Assembly: GCA_039198765.1 (NCBI GenBank)
Contig: JBCCTF010000011.1
Location: 1 to 40,651 of the forward strand
Length of the DNA: 40,651 nt
Reading direction: 5' to 3'
DNA from: Parvularcula sp039198765
GTDB lineage: Bacteria; Pseudomonadota; Alphaproteobacteria; Caulobacterales; Parvularculaceae
In this document: positions 8,384 through 16,391 of the stretch, in pieces
Layout of the letters: each line of letters starts with the position of its first letter
How positions within the stretch are numbered: the stretch's first letter is position 1
Notes under the pieces: generated by a model
What the model saw: the letters and a program-made list of their open reading frames with translations, nothing else
Database searches by the model: none
Told to the model about the DNA's origin: nothing
Translations under genes and position numbers: made by a program

Positions 8384-9162
8384 TGGAAGGCTCGGTCGCG
8401 AAGGACCTTGAGGGTGCGCTGAAGAATGCTGGCCAACAGGGGGGCGGCCTCGTCGCGGCCAACCTGCAGAAGAGCTACCGCCGCCGCCGCGTGGTCAATC
8501 ACGTGGGCTTCCGGGTGAACCGTGGCGAAGTGGTGGGTCTTCTCGGGCCCAATGGTGCGGGCAAAACCACCTGCTTTTACATGGTGATGGGCCTCGTGAA
8601 GGCTGACGGCGGTGAGATCACCATCGACGGCTACGACGTTACCACCCTGCCGATGTACCAGCGCGCAAGGCTCGGCCTCGGCTACCTGCCGCAAGAAGCA
8701 TCGATTTTTCGAGGGCTTACGGTGGAGCAGAACATCGAAGCCGTGGCTGAGCTGGCCTGGCCGAGCAAAGAGAAACGGCGCGAGGTTATTGAGGATCTGC
8801 TCGAAGAATTCTCGATCACCCACGTGCGCGAGTCCATGGCGACAGCCCTTTCGGGTGGTGAGCGTAGGCGTCTCGAAATCGCCCGAGCGCTGGCCACAGG
8901 CCCGCAATTCATGCTGCTTGATGAGCCCTTCGCGGGCATCGATCCGCTGGCGATCTCTGACATTAAAGGCTTGATTAAACAGCTGAAAAATCGCGGCCTC
9001 GGTGTTCTCATCACCGATCACAATGTCCGCGATACCCTCGACATCATCGACCGGGCGTCCGTCATTCACCAGGGCGAGGTCCTGTTCGAAGGCGACCCGC
9101 GTTCAGTGATCGAAAACGAAGATGTCCGGCGCGTATACTTGGGCGAAACGTATGGCGCGTAA
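8383..9162 (+). CDS. lptB: LPS export ABC transporter ATP-binding protein LptB
   Basis: The cytoplasmic ATPase that powers LPS extraction by LptFG. This 259-residue ABC protein has Walker A GPNGAGKTT at 55-63 (Lys61). It has the ABC signature LSGGERRRLEIARAL, Walker B FMLLDEPFAGIDP and the switch histidine in ITDHNVRDTL. These closely match LptB (DEPFAGVDP, DHNVRET). An N-terminal extension of about 20 residues (EGSVAKDLEGALKNAGQQGG) precedes the conserved fold. It is cotranscribed with lptCA and followed 67 bases later by rpoN, the order known from many proteobacteria. Confidence 0.96.
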   Translation: MEGSVAKDLEGALKNAGQQGGGLVAANLQKSYRRRRVVNHVGFRVNRGEVVGLLGPNGAGKTTCFYMVMGLVKADGGEITIDGYDVTTLPMYQRARLGLGYLPQEASIFRGLTVEQNIEAVAELAWPSKEKRREVIEDLLEEFSITHVRESMATALSGGERRRLEIARALATGPQFMLLDEPFAGIDPLAISDIKGLIKQLKNRGLGVLITDHNVRDTLDIIDRASVIHQGEVLFEGDPRSVIENEDVRRVYLGETYGA

Positions 9163-9229
9163 CAATATCTCGGGGAAAGGGGCCGCCTAGCGTTTCTGGG
9201 CCGCCCCGCGAGTGGTTGGGACGACGCCC

Positions 9230-10651
9230 ATGAAGATGACAGGACGGCTTGAGGCGCGTCAGTCACAGCAGCTGACGATGACGCCGCAACTGCAGCAGGC
9301 GATCAAGCTGCTGCAGCTGTCCAACATCGAGCTCCAAGACTTTGTGGATGAGCGCCTCCTGGAAAACCCCTTCCTTGAGCGTGATGAGCAGGCCGATGGC
9401 CCAGCGCAGGAGCAGGCCGCCAGCGCTTCCGATGAGGCGAAAGCCGTCGCGCCCGCTGATGGCAGCGACGACCCGATGCCAGCTCCGAAAGAGCGCATCC
9501 GCGAGAACGCTGCGTCTCCGTCGGGTGGCGGTGAAGACTATGACGCCGCGGCGAATGTCTCAGCAGAGAAGACCCTCCGCGAGGTCCTCGAAGAGCAGCT
9601 CGTTCTGCACTTCCGTGATCCGGTGGAGCTCGGCCTCGGCCGCTACATCGTCGATCTCATCGAGGACAGCGGCTACCTGACCACGCCGCTTGAAACCATC
9701 GCTGAGCGGCTCGGCTGTCCGGTTGAGGACGTCGACATGGTCCTCACCGAGATTCAGAAGTTTGAGCCCTCGGGCGTCGGTGCCCGATCGCTTGGCGAGT
9801 GCCTCAAGGTCCAGCTTCACGATATTCCTGACGTGCCGAAGGGCATGGACCTCCTGCTCGACAATCTGGCGCTTCTGGGCAGTCATAAGATCAGTGAGCT
9901 GAAGAAAATCACCGGCATGGACGACGATGCCCTCCGCGAAGCGGTGGTCGTCATCAAGCGCCTGAACCCTAAGCCGGGCCTGACCTACGGCTCTGATCCG
10001 GTGCAGGTCGTGGTGCCCGATGTCTATGTTGCTGAAGGCAGCGACGGCATGTGGCGGGTGGAGCTGAACTCCGAAACCCTGCCGCGGGTGATCGCCAACG
10101 AAACCTATTATGCCAAGCTTTCCAAAGAGAAGCAGCCTGACGAGAGCAAAGCGTTCCTGCAGGACCAGATCAGCGACGCCAACTGGCTCGTCCGCTCGCT
10201 CGACCAACGTGCACGGACGATCTTGAAGGTTTCCTCAGAGATCGTTCGGTACCAGGACGGTTTCTTCGCCCATGGCGTACGCCACCTGAAGCCGTTGAAC
10301 CTGAAGACCGTGGCTGAAGCGATCGGGATGCACGAGAGCACGGTCAGCCGTGTGACCACGGGCAAATACATGCACACGCCGCGCGGCGTTTTGGAGATGA
10401 AGTACTTCTTCACCGCCGCTATCCCGTCCTCAGGCGGTGACCAGGAATACTCCGCCGAAAGTGTGCGCCACGTCATCAAGACGCTGATCGACAAAGAGGA
10501 CCCGCTGAAGCCTCTGTCTGACGATCAATTGGTCGCTGAGCTGGCGCAGGTCGACATCGCCATCGCCCGCCGGACGGTCGCGAAGTACCGCATGAGCCTC
10601 GACATCCCTTCCTCCGTCGAGCGCAAAAGGGCCGCCAAACAGGCCCTTTAG
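9230..10651 (+). CDS. rpoN: RNA polymerase sigma-54 factor
   Basis: A 473-residue sigma-54. Region I, Gln-rich and activator-responsive, is at 11-45 (QSQQLTMTPQLQQAIKLLQL). An acidic region II follows, then the core-binding domain. A helix-turn-helix that reads the -12 element is visible around MHESTVSRVTTGKY. The RpoN box ARRTVAKYR at 446-454 reads the -24 element. This factor directs transcription of enhancer-dependent genes (nitrogen, flagella and others). ATG 9230 is preferred over GTG 9212 because the conserved protein begins MKMTGRLEARQ. The stop codon sits inside an 8-bp perfect inverted repeat (10626-10649), which may attenuate read-through into hpf. Confidence 0.97.
   Translation: MKMTGRLEARQSQQLTMTPQLQQAIKLLQLSNIELQDFVDERLLENPFLERDEQADGPAQEQAASASDEAKAVAPADGSDDPMPAPKERIRENAASPSGGGEDYDAAANVSAEKTLREVLEEQLVLHFRDPVELGLGRYIVDLIEDSGYLTTPLETIAERLGCPVEDVDMVLTEIQKFEPSGVGARSLGECLKVQLHDIPDVPKGMDLLLDNLALLGSHKISELKKITGMDDDALREAVVVIKRLNPKPGLTYGSDPVQVVVPDVYVAEGSDGMWRVELNSETLPRVIANETYYAKLSKEKQPDESKAFLQDQISDANWLVRSLDQRARTILKVSSEIVRYQDGFFAHGVRHLKPLNLKTVAEAIGMHESTVSRVTTGKYMHTPRGVLEMKYFFTAAIPSSGGDQEYSAESVRHVIKTLIDKEDPLKPLSDDQLVAELAQVDIAIARRTVAKYRMSLDIPSSVERKRAAKQAL
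10626..10649 (+). terminator. Stem-loop across the rpoN stop codon (possible attenuator)
   Basis: AAAGGGCC at 10626-10633 and GGCCCTTT at 10642-10649 form a perfect 8-bp stem with an 8-base loop. The rpoN TAG begins at the last stem base. No U-run follows (AGTCCCC), so it is not a classical intrinsic terminator. It may reduce read-through or stabilise the rpoN 3' end. A chance origin is possible: roughly half to one such repeat with fixed loop length is expected in 40 kb. Confidence 0.3.
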
Positions 10652-10743
10652 TCCCCACACAGCATACGAGGCTGGCCGCGGCACGTCATCGCAGCTACGT
10701 TGTGGTGTCCAAGACACACGCTGCGTGAAAGCGAGGAGGACCC

Positions 10744-11313
10744 ATGGACATCCAAATCACCGGAAAAGGAATTGATCTCGGCGAGGCTCTGCAGACTCAC
10801 GTCTCGGATGCCGTCACCAGCGGGGTGCGCAAGTACTTCGACCGCGGGGCCGAGGCGAGCGTCTTTTTTGGCAAGGATGGTTCGTTTTTCACAGCAGAAT
10901 CAACGGTTCACCTGGCATCGGGCGTGTTTCTTGCGGCCAATGGCCGGGGCGCTGATGCCTACGGTGCCTTCGATGAGGCGATGGAGAAGCTGGAAAAGCG
11001 CGTCCGCCGCTATAAGCGCCGTCTGAAGGACCACCACTCGAAGGAGCGTTCACCGCTGCCTGCTGAGATGGCGAGTTCTTATGTCATCCAGGGACAGAAC
11101 GAGAGCGAGGAGGAGGCTGCTGACGCGCCTCTCGTGATCGCTGAGTCCCAGACCTCGGTGCGCGAAATGACGGTGACGGATGCGGTCATGCAACTGGACG
11201 TTGGCGATACGCCTGTTGTGTTCTTCCGTAACGCGAAGAACGGCAATTTGTCCGTTGTGCACCGCCGCGAAGACGGCAATATCGGGTGGATCGAGGCCGC
11301 GCCAGAAGGTTAA
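10744..11313 (+). CDS. hpf: Ribosome hibernation promoting factor, long form
   Basis: A 189-residue long-type HPF. The N-terminal S30AE/RaiA domain (1-100) starts MDIQITGKGIDLGEAL and has the basic helix KRVRRYKRRLKDHH that binds the 30S decoding centre. An acidic linker follows (NESEEEAADAP). The C-terminal domain (about 128-186) reads VREMTVTDAVMQLDV and VVFFRNAKNGNLSVVHRREDGNIGWIE and mediates 100S ribosome dimerisation. The ribosome site GAGGAGG lies just before ATG 10744. It follows rpoN at 92 bases, enough room for its own promoter, as expected for a stationary-phase gene. ptsN is downstream, as in other proteobacteria. Confidence 0.95.
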   Translation: MDIQITGKGIDLGEALQTHVSDAVTSGVRKYFDRGAEASVFFGKDGSFFTAESTVHLASGVFLAANGRGADAYGAFDEAMEKLEKRVRRYKRRLKDHHSKERSPLPAEMASSYVIQGQNESEEEAADAPLVIAESQTSVREMTVTDAVMQLDVGDTPVVFFRNAKNGNLSVVHRREDGNIGWIEAAPEG

Positions 11314-11470
11314 CAAAAAGCCTCTTCCCTGATGGTCACTCTCACGTTAAGCGCGCGGCCCGGTGGTAGATCGGGGGCGCTGGCGCGTCTCCTGCATGGG
11401 GAACCTGTGGGCGTCAGTTATGGCGCACGTTGGAACAGTTTTTCGGACGCTCGTGCGTTTCGAGGGTAGT

Positions 11471-11938
11471 ATGACACGAACACTGCGCGGTTTGATCCAG
11501 CCTCAGGACGTCCATCTCGACGTTCCGGCCACTTGCAAGCGTTCCGTTCTTGAGCGTTTGGCTGATGTGGCTTCGGGTTCCTTGGGCCTCAGCTCCTCAG
11601 AATTGCTCGACAAGCTCATGGAGCGCGAGCGCCTTGGCTCTACAGGTGTGGGCTCAGGCATCGCGATCCCCCATGCGCGCGTTGAGGTTCCTGAGCTTTC
11701 AGGTGTCTTACTACGCCTGCGCGACAAGGTGCAGTTTGAGTCGATCGACGGCCAGCCGGTCGATCTGGTCTTCCTCCTGCTCGCGCCGGAAGCGGACAAC
11801 GCCAACCACCTAAAGGCCCTGTCGCGGATCGCCCGCACGTTCCGCCAGCCAGGTGTGGTGCAAGCGGTGCGCAGCGCCGATACGGCGAACGCTGCCTATG
11901 CAGCGCTCATCTCCGAAGGGGATGCTGAAGCAGCCTAA
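11471..11938 (+). CDS. ptsN: PTS IIA-like nitrogen-regulatory protein PtsN (EIIA-Ntr)
   Basis: A 155-residue EIIA-Ntr. The phospho-accepting histidine is His68 in GIAIPHARV. LERLADVAS, ERERLGSTGVGSG and FLLLAPEADNANHLKALSRIAR are characteristic of the family. It takes phosphate from NPr in the nitrogen phosphotransferase chain and regulates potassium transport, PhoR-like kinases and nitrogen or stress responses in studied bacteria. It is notable, though only by proximity, that trkH and phoR lie within 7 kb. ATG 11471 has GAGGG at 11462-11466. The frame extends upstream to 11363, but that segment is not conserved-looking. No rapZ or ptsO follows. Confidence 0.94.
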   Translation: MTRTLRGLIQPQDVHLDVPATCKRSVLERLADVASGSLGLSSSELLDKLMERERLGSTGVGSGIAIPHARVEVPELSGVLLRLRDKVQFESIDGQPVDLVFLLLAPEADNANHLKALSRIARTFRQPGVVQAVRSADTANAAYAALISEGDAEAA

Positions 11939-11949
11939 GGGGCTACTTC
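11927..11949 (+). terminator. Candidate terminator at the end of ptsN
   Basis: GAAG-C-AGCC (11927-11935) pairs with GGCT-A-CTTC (11941-11949) around a 5-base loop that contains the TAA stop. That gives 8 base pairs with one C/A mismatch. It is followed by TCTCTATAAATC, a weak U-rich tail. It would separate the lptC-to-ptsN transcript from the convergent DUF1150 gene. Confidence 0.4.
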
Positions 11950-11967
11950 TCTCTATAAATCAGAAAG

Positions 11968-12207
11968 TTAGTGGACGCTGAGCGGCGTCAGCTCATGCTG
12001 GCGTGCAGCCGCGAATGCGATCTCACGGTCGCTCATCAGTGCGATGCGGGAGCCGTCATCGGCATACAGGGCATAGAGCACGCTGTCGTCCTCGAACGAG
12101 AAGGTGGCGTCGAGTTCCATTTCGAGATCTTCGCGCACGTCCTTCGCGAGGACTTCGCGAACGTAGCAGAATTTCACATCGGTCTCTTCGAAGAACGCTT
12201 CCGTCAT
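11968..12207 (-). CDS. DUF1150 family protein
   Basis: A 79-residue soluble protein. The C-terminal signature (SDREIAFAAARQHELTPLSVH) and the central LYALYADDGSRIALMSDRE match the alphaproteobacterial DUF1150 family, whose role is unknown. ATG at 12207 is supported by a strong GGAGG eight bases upstream; an earlier in-frame ATG at 12237 lacks such a site. It lies convergent to ptsN, 29 bases apart. In several alphaproteobacteria this family is found beside small heat-shock or stress genes; none is seen here. The acidic, charged composition suggests a cytoplasmic adaptor or regulator, but this is only inference. Confidence 0.85.
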   Translation of the reverse strand: MTEAFFEETDVKFCYVREVLAKDVREDLEMELDATFSFEDDSVLYALYADDGSRIALMSDREIAFAAARQHELTPLSVH

Positions 12208-12389
12208 AGGACAAGCCTCCACCCAATCTCTGCACACGAGGGTACAGGCGAGCCTGAAACCTCACGTTAAGAATCGTCAGCAGTTGGTGAACGAAATGCT
12301 AAGGCGCTGTTACCAGCGCCGCGCCCCATCACGCCCAAAACCACCCACAAGTTCCAAGGTAACGCTTATCGGGGCCCGTTCAATGTGGC

Positions 12390-13187
12390 TTATGTGACAA
12401 TCCAGAGAATCGCGATGCCCAAGGCGAGACGATAGATCACAAACGGTGTGAAAGAGAATTTTTCAGAAGCTTTCAAAAACAAAGCGATAGCGGCGAGGGC
12501 AGCTACGAACGAGAGCCCCGCGATGCTCAACGCCGCGGTCACATCCTCAAACTGCCCTTCACTCACGAGATCATACCCAGCGTAGAGGCCCGATGCGCCA
12601 ATGGCGGGAATCGCGAGCAGCATCGAGAACCTGGCAGCATCCCGGCGCTCGTATCCAAGGAACCGGCTGGCGGTTATCGTGATGCCTGATCGCGATGTCC
12701 CGGGGATGAGGGCGAGACATTGGGCGAGGCCAATCAGCATGGCCGCCTTGGCAGTCGAGACATCGCCCTGGATCGTCTGTGGCCTCCGGTCAGCGACCCA
12801 AAGCAGAATACCAAACCCAATGGACGCCCAGGCGATCACGACCGGGCTGCGCAGGTAATCGTTGGCGCCGGTCAGCGCGACCAAGGTCCCGGCGATAAGA
12901 AAGGGGATAGTCCCGAGGGCGATGACTTCAAACAGTTTCCGGTCATCGCTTGAGTTGCGCAGGGTAAAGTCCTTCAAGCCGATGAACAACCGGCCGACGT
13001 CCTTGCGGAAGTAGAGCATCACCGCGCCGAGGGTCCCTACATGGGCGGCCACGTCGATCATCGCGCCTTGGTCCGTGAACCCTGGGATCAGTTGCGAAGG
13101 CAGGATCAGGTGGGCCGACGAGGAGATCGGCAGAAATTCGGTGATCCCTTGGATGATGGCGAGGATCAGGAGTTCTAAAGTCGTCAT
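12390..13187 (-). CDS. uppP: Undecaprenyl-diphosphatase (bacitracin resistance protein)
   Basis: A 265-residue polytopic membrane enzyme that removes a phosphate from undecaprenyl pyrophosphate. This recycles the lipid carrier for peptidoglycan and other wall polymers. Both catalytic motifs are present: ITEFLPISSSAHLI at 15-28 (Glu17, Ser and His) and PGTSRSG at 162-168 (Arg166). About eight hydrophobic helices fill the rest. ATG 13187 begins the conserved MTTLELLILAIIQG; a longer frame to 13226 adds non-conserved polar residues. The ribosome site is weak. It is monocistronic and divergent from the M23 peptidase gene, whose start lies 64 bases away. Confidence 0.95.
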   Translation of the reverse strand: MTTLELLILAIIQGITEFLPISSSAHLILPSQLIPGFTDQGAMIDVAAHVGTLGAVMLYFRKDVGRLFIGLKDFTLRNSSDDRKLFEVIALGTIPFLIAGTLVALTGANDYLRSPVVIAWASIGFGILLWVADRRPQTIQGDVSTAKAAMLIGLAQCLALIPGTSRSGITITASRFLGYERRDAARFSMLLAIPAIGASGLYAGYDLVSEGQFEDVTAALSIAGLSFVAALAAIALFLKASEKFSFTPFVIYRLALGIAILWIVT

Positions 13188-13251
13188 AGCGCTGCCGTTC
13201 GTCCCGCGGGCCTTCACCGCCCACAAACCCGTTCGTGTTTAAGGTGAAGAC

Positions 13252-13725
13252 ATGACGAAGACGCAAAGACAGCTTCTGCTCGCAAAAGCACGCCTCTTGG
13301 GCCTGATGGTCGCCGTGGCGGCGCTTTCAGCCTGTGCCAGCGCGCCCAAGGGGTCGTTCGTCAAACCCATCGACGGCGGGGTGATCACCTCCACCTACGG
13401 TCCCCGCGGCGGCGGCCACCACTACGGCGTGGATTTCGGCGCGAAAAGGGGAACCCTGGTCCGGGCTGCGCAGAGTGGGAAAGTGACCTTTCGCGGACGC
13501 CGCAAGGGCTACGGCAGGCTCATCATCATCGACCACGGCGGCGGGATGGAGACCTACTACGCCCACCTCTCACGCTACAAAGTCGGCAAAGGGAAAAAGG
13601 TCCGACGAGGCATGGCCATCGGGAAAGTAGGCTCGTCAGGCCGCTCAACAGGCCCGCACCTCCACTTCGAACTCCGCGTAAACGGCCGACCGGTGAATCC
13701 TTCCGGCGTCGTACCGTTGCGCTAG
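13252..13725 (+). CDS. M23-family peptidase, predicted lipoprotein
   Basis: A 157-residue protein with a type-II signal peptide (lipobox LSAC, Cys28) followed almost at once by an LytM/M23 domain. All zinc and catalytic residues are present: His57 and Asp61 (HHYGVDFG), His105 (YYAHLS), and His136 with His138 (GPHLHFE). So it should be an active peptidoglycan endopeptidase rather than a degenerate EnvC/NlpD-type activator. It lacks LysM or coiled-coil domains and is strongly basic (RGRRKGYGR, KVGKGKKVRRG). It is anchored in the envelope and cleaves peptide crosslinks. The neighbour uppP also serves wall synthesis, but the two genes are divergent. Confidence 0.92.
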   Translation: MTKTQRQLLLAKARLLGLMVAVAALSACASAPKGSFVKPIDGGVITSTYGPRGGGHHYGVDFGAKRGTLVRAAQSGKVTFRGRRKGYGRLIIIDHGGGMETYYAHLSRYKVGKGKKVRRGMAIGKVGSSGRSTGPHLHFELRVNGRPVNPSGVVPLR

Positions 13726-13776
13726 CCCGGTAGTTGGGGTCTTTGTCTCGCTGGGTGCAATCTCGATGGTCTCTCA

Positions 13777-14112
13777 ATGAAGAACATTCAGGTTATCGAC
13801 GACGCAGAAAACGCAACGTTCAGTGTGTTTCAAGCCACTGAGTCCGAATTCAATGAGATTTTTCCTTTGCCTGACCAAGACATGGCATTCGCTGAGGATG
13901 TTGTTGCAACGCTTGGCGAGCGTGCTCACCAATTTCTTCAGCAGATCTGGTCCCGTCCCATCCTCAAGCGGCATGCACACGGCATCCATGGCACGGTGTT
14001 CTACGGTTTTGGAGATCGCCGGCAGTATTTCCCGGAGAGCATGCGCGAAATCGACTGGGAACCCAGCTACCTGAACGAGGCGCAACGCGTTGAATTTGCA
14101 AAGCACCAGTGA
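13777..14112 (+). CDS. Hypothetical protein (111 aa)
   Basis: I do not recognise this 111-residue soluble protein. It has no signal peptide or membrane segment. It is acidic in the first half (residues 1-46) and has a His-rich patch (LKRHAHGIHG) in the second. The first bases are less GC-rich than neighbouring genes and include several A- or T-ending codons, so it may be an orphan or acquired gene. The ribosome site is poor: TCTCTCA precedes the ATG. It lies 51 bases after the M23 peptidase gene and 86 before trkH on the same strand. The open frame is intact but support for expression is only moderate. Confidence 0.55.
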   Translation: MKNIQVIDDAENATFSVFQATESEFNEIFPLPDQDMAFAEDVVATLGERAHQFLQQIWSRPILKRHAHGIHGTVFYGFGDRRQYFPESMREIDWEPSYLNEAQRVEFAKHQ

Positions 14113-14198
14113 ACGGCTCTGGCTTTCGCCATCCAGCGAGCTTTGTCTGAAGGCCTCCAGTTGACGGGGCGGATGAGCGGAGTACCCCGTTTTCGGTT

Positions 14199-15674
14199 AT
14201 GAGCGCATTTCGCCCAGTTCTGATGGTGATCGGCCTTTTTGTCGCTGCGCTCGGCGTGGCGATGCTCATCCCCTATTGCGCTGATCTCTTTCGCGAAAAC
14301 GCTTCTGCCCGGGCTGACCGCCAAGCCTTTTTGGCGTCGTCAGCCATCTGTTTGGTCGTGGGTGGCGGCGTCGCAGCGTCTTGCTGGGGGCGAATTGAGG
14401 CGATCACAACGCGCCAGGGCTTTCTTCTCACGACGGGCAGCTGGTTCGCGCTCGTCTGTGCTGCGGCGCTGCCCTTCGTGCTGGGCTCAGCGCAGATGAG
14501 CGTGACGGACGCGTTCTTTGAGTCGATGTCTGGGCTAACCACAACGGGCGCAACGGTGGTGATCGGCCTCGACACCATGCCGCCCGGCTTCCTGTTGTGG
14601 CGATCGATGCTGCAGTGGTTTGGCGGGGTCGGCGTGATCATCATGGCCATCGCGATCCTGCCGTTCCTGTCAGTGGGCGGGATGCAGCTCTTCCGACTGG
14701 AGAGTTCGGACAAGTCCGACAAGGTTGTTCCGTCTGCTGAAGGCTTGGCGATCTCCATCTTCATTCTTTACGCCGCGATGACGACTCTCTGCTTTGTCAG
14801 TTATTGGGCGTTTGGCATGTCCGCGTTCCAGGCGCTGAACCACGCGATGACCACGGTGGCGACAGGCGGCTACTCGACCAAAGACTCTTCGTTCGCGTAC
14901 TTCATCGAAGGCGGCGTAACGCGCGGGCCAGTGGATCTTGTGGCTGTCGTTTTCATGATCGCCGGGTCACTGCCCTTCGGTCTCTATATCTTAGCGTTCA
15001 GGGGACGGGGTGATGCTCTGTTCACGGATGGTCAGGTCCGGTTCTTCTTTGCTGCGGCGTTCTTCTTCATCGCCATCGTCGCTTTCCGGATCATTTCCGA
15101 GCTTGGCTACGATCCGTGGAGCGGTTTCAGGTTGGCGGCGTTCAACATCATCTCGATCATGACAGGGACGGGCTACGCCAGTACGAACTACAACGCGTGG
15201 GGCCCGTTCGCCTTGGGCTTGTTCTTCTGTGTGATGTTCGTCGGCGGATGTGCCGGCTCCACGTCATGTGGTCTCAAGATCTTCCGGTTACAGGTGGCTG
15301 TTGCGGCTTTGTCTGTATACACACAAAAACTTAGCCACCCTCACCGCGTGACCGTGGCGAGTTACAATGGGCGGCCACTGGATGAGTCCGTCTTCCGGTC
15401 CGTCCTGAGCTTTTTCTTCATCTACTTCGCGGTTTTCGCGACCACAGCCGTGGCCTTGTCGCTGTTCCAGCTCGACGCGGTCACTGCGCTCTCCGCTGCT
15501 GGATCAGCCATTGCGAATGTTGGCCCTGGCCTTGGCGAAATCGTAGGGCCAGCCGGGAACTACGCGACGCTGCCGACTGGCGTGAAGTGGATCTTGAGCG
15601 CGGCTATGCTGCTTGGCCGGTTGGAACTGTTCACCGTGCTGGTGCTCTTTGTACCGAGCTTTTGGGCGCGCTAG
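14199..15674 (+). CDS. trkH: TrkH-family potassium uptake protein
   Basis: A 491-residue membrane protein of the TrkH/KtrB superfamily, which imports K+ with a TrkA-type NAD-binding partner. Selectivity-filter loops are visible: SMSGLTTTGATVV, TTVATGGYSTKD, MTGTGYASTNYN and SAIANVGPGLGEI, each with the conserved Gly of the P-loops. WFGGVGVIIMAIAILP and the FVGGCAGSTSCGLKIFR segment are family hallmarks. About ten to twelve hydrophobic helices are present. No trkA gene is in the window. Its TAG lies in the palindrome CTAG (15671-15674), shared with the stop of convergent phoB. Confidence 0.95.
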   Translation: MSAFRPVLMVIGLFVAALGVAMLIPYCADLFRENASARADRQAFLASSAICLVVGGGVAASCWGRIEAITTRQGFLLTTGSWFALVCAAALPFVLGSAQMSVTDAFFESMSGLTTTGATVVIGLDTMPPGFLLWRSMLQWFGGVGVIIMAIAILPFLSVGGMQLFRLESSDKSDKVVPSAEGLAISIFILYAAMTTLCFVSYWAFGMSAFQALNHAMTTVATGGYSTKDSSFAYFIEGGVTRGPVDLVAVVFMIAGSLPFGLYILAFRGRGDALFTDGQVRFFFAAAFFFIAIVAFRIISELGYDPWSGFRLAAFNIISIMTGTGYASTNYNAWGPFALGLFFCVMFVGGCAGSTSCGLKIFRLQVAVAALSVYTQKLSHPHRVTVASYNGRPLDESVFRSVLSFFFIYFAVFATTAVALSLFQLDAVTALSAAGSAIANVGPGLGEIVGPAGNYATLPTGVKWILSAAMLLGRLELFTVLVLFVPSFWAR

Positions 15675-16381
15675 CTAGCGTGGCGCGTGGCCGGTTGGGC
15701 CTCGAGCGAGTAACCCGCTGACCTCACAGTGCGAATGGGATTGCCTTCGCCGTGCTTGGCGAGCGCTTTGCGCAAACGGCCGATGTGCACGTCAACCGTG
15801 CGGGCCTCAACAAAGACGTCGGAGCCCCACACCGCGTTGAGTAGCTGCTCCCGGCTGAACACACGGCCAGGGTTCTGCATCAGGTGATCCAGAAGGCGGA
15901 ACTCGGTTGGACCGAGGTGCACTTCCTGATCGTTCCTCCGTACACGGTGGGCCGTTCGATCAATCTCGATATCACCGCAGCTCACCACATCACTGACCAG
16001 CGTTGGCCGGAGACGGCGGAGCACGGCGCGAATGCGCGCGACCAGCTCTTCCATCGAGAACGGCTTGACCACGTAATCGTCTGCACCCGTATCAAGGCCC
16101 CGCACGCGATCAGCTTCTTCCGCGCGGGCGGTCAGCATGATGATCGGCAGGCCGCGGGTGTCAGGCTTCGCGCGCAGCTGACGGCAGACTTCGATGCCGG
16201 AAACGTTCGGAAGCATCCAGTCGAGAACGACGAAGTCCGGCCGGCTCTCCTCAACCTTCAGAAGCGCCTCTTCGCCATCACGGGCGGTGACCACCTCAAA
16301 ACCTTCCTTGCCGAAATTGTACTCCATCAGGGTGCGGAGCGATTCGTCATCTTCAACGGCGAGGATGCGGGTGGCGGCCAT
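15671..16381 (-). CDS. phoB: Phosphate regulon response regulator PhoB
   Basis: A 236-residue OmpR/PhoB-class regulator. The receiver domain (1-120) has acidic pocket residues 10-12 (VEDD), phospho-acceptor Asp54 (VLDWMLP), Thr84 and Lys106 (VVKPFS). A winged-helix DNA-binding domain follows (LGPTEFRLLDHLMQNPGRVFSR, then VDVHIGRLRKAL). Phosphorylated PhoB activates phosphate-starvation genes. ATG 16381 gives MAATRILAVEDD, the normal N-terminus. Its start is 10 bases from the phoU stop, with GAGTGAG as ribosome site. It is last in the phoR-phoU-phoB cluster. Calling it PhoB rather than another OmpR-class regulator rests on the adjacent phoU. Confidence 0.95.
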   Translation of the reverse strand: MAATRILAVEDDESLRTLMEYNFGKEGFEVVTARDGEEALLKVEESRPDFVVLDWMLPNVSGIEVCRQLRAKPDTRGLPIIMLTARAEEADRVRGLDTGADDYVVKPFSMEELVARIRAVLRRLRPTLVSDVVSCGDIEIDRTAHRVRRNDQEVHLGPTEFRLLDHLMQNPGRVFSREQLLNAVWGSDVFVEARTVDVHIGRLRKALAKHGEGNPIRTVRSAGYSLEAQPATRHAS

Positions 16382-16391
16382 GGTCGTTATC

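Noticed and set aside
10672..10697. Possible sigma-54 promoter (CGGCACG...GCA) upstream of hpf
   Set aside because: The -24-like GG and the downstream GC are one base off the strict spacing, and the -12 TTGC is not matched.
11341..12271. Repeated 11-mer CTCACGTTAAG at 11341-11351 and 12261-12271
   Set aside because: Many 11-base repeats are expected by chance in 40 kb, and the two sites have no common position relative to a gene.
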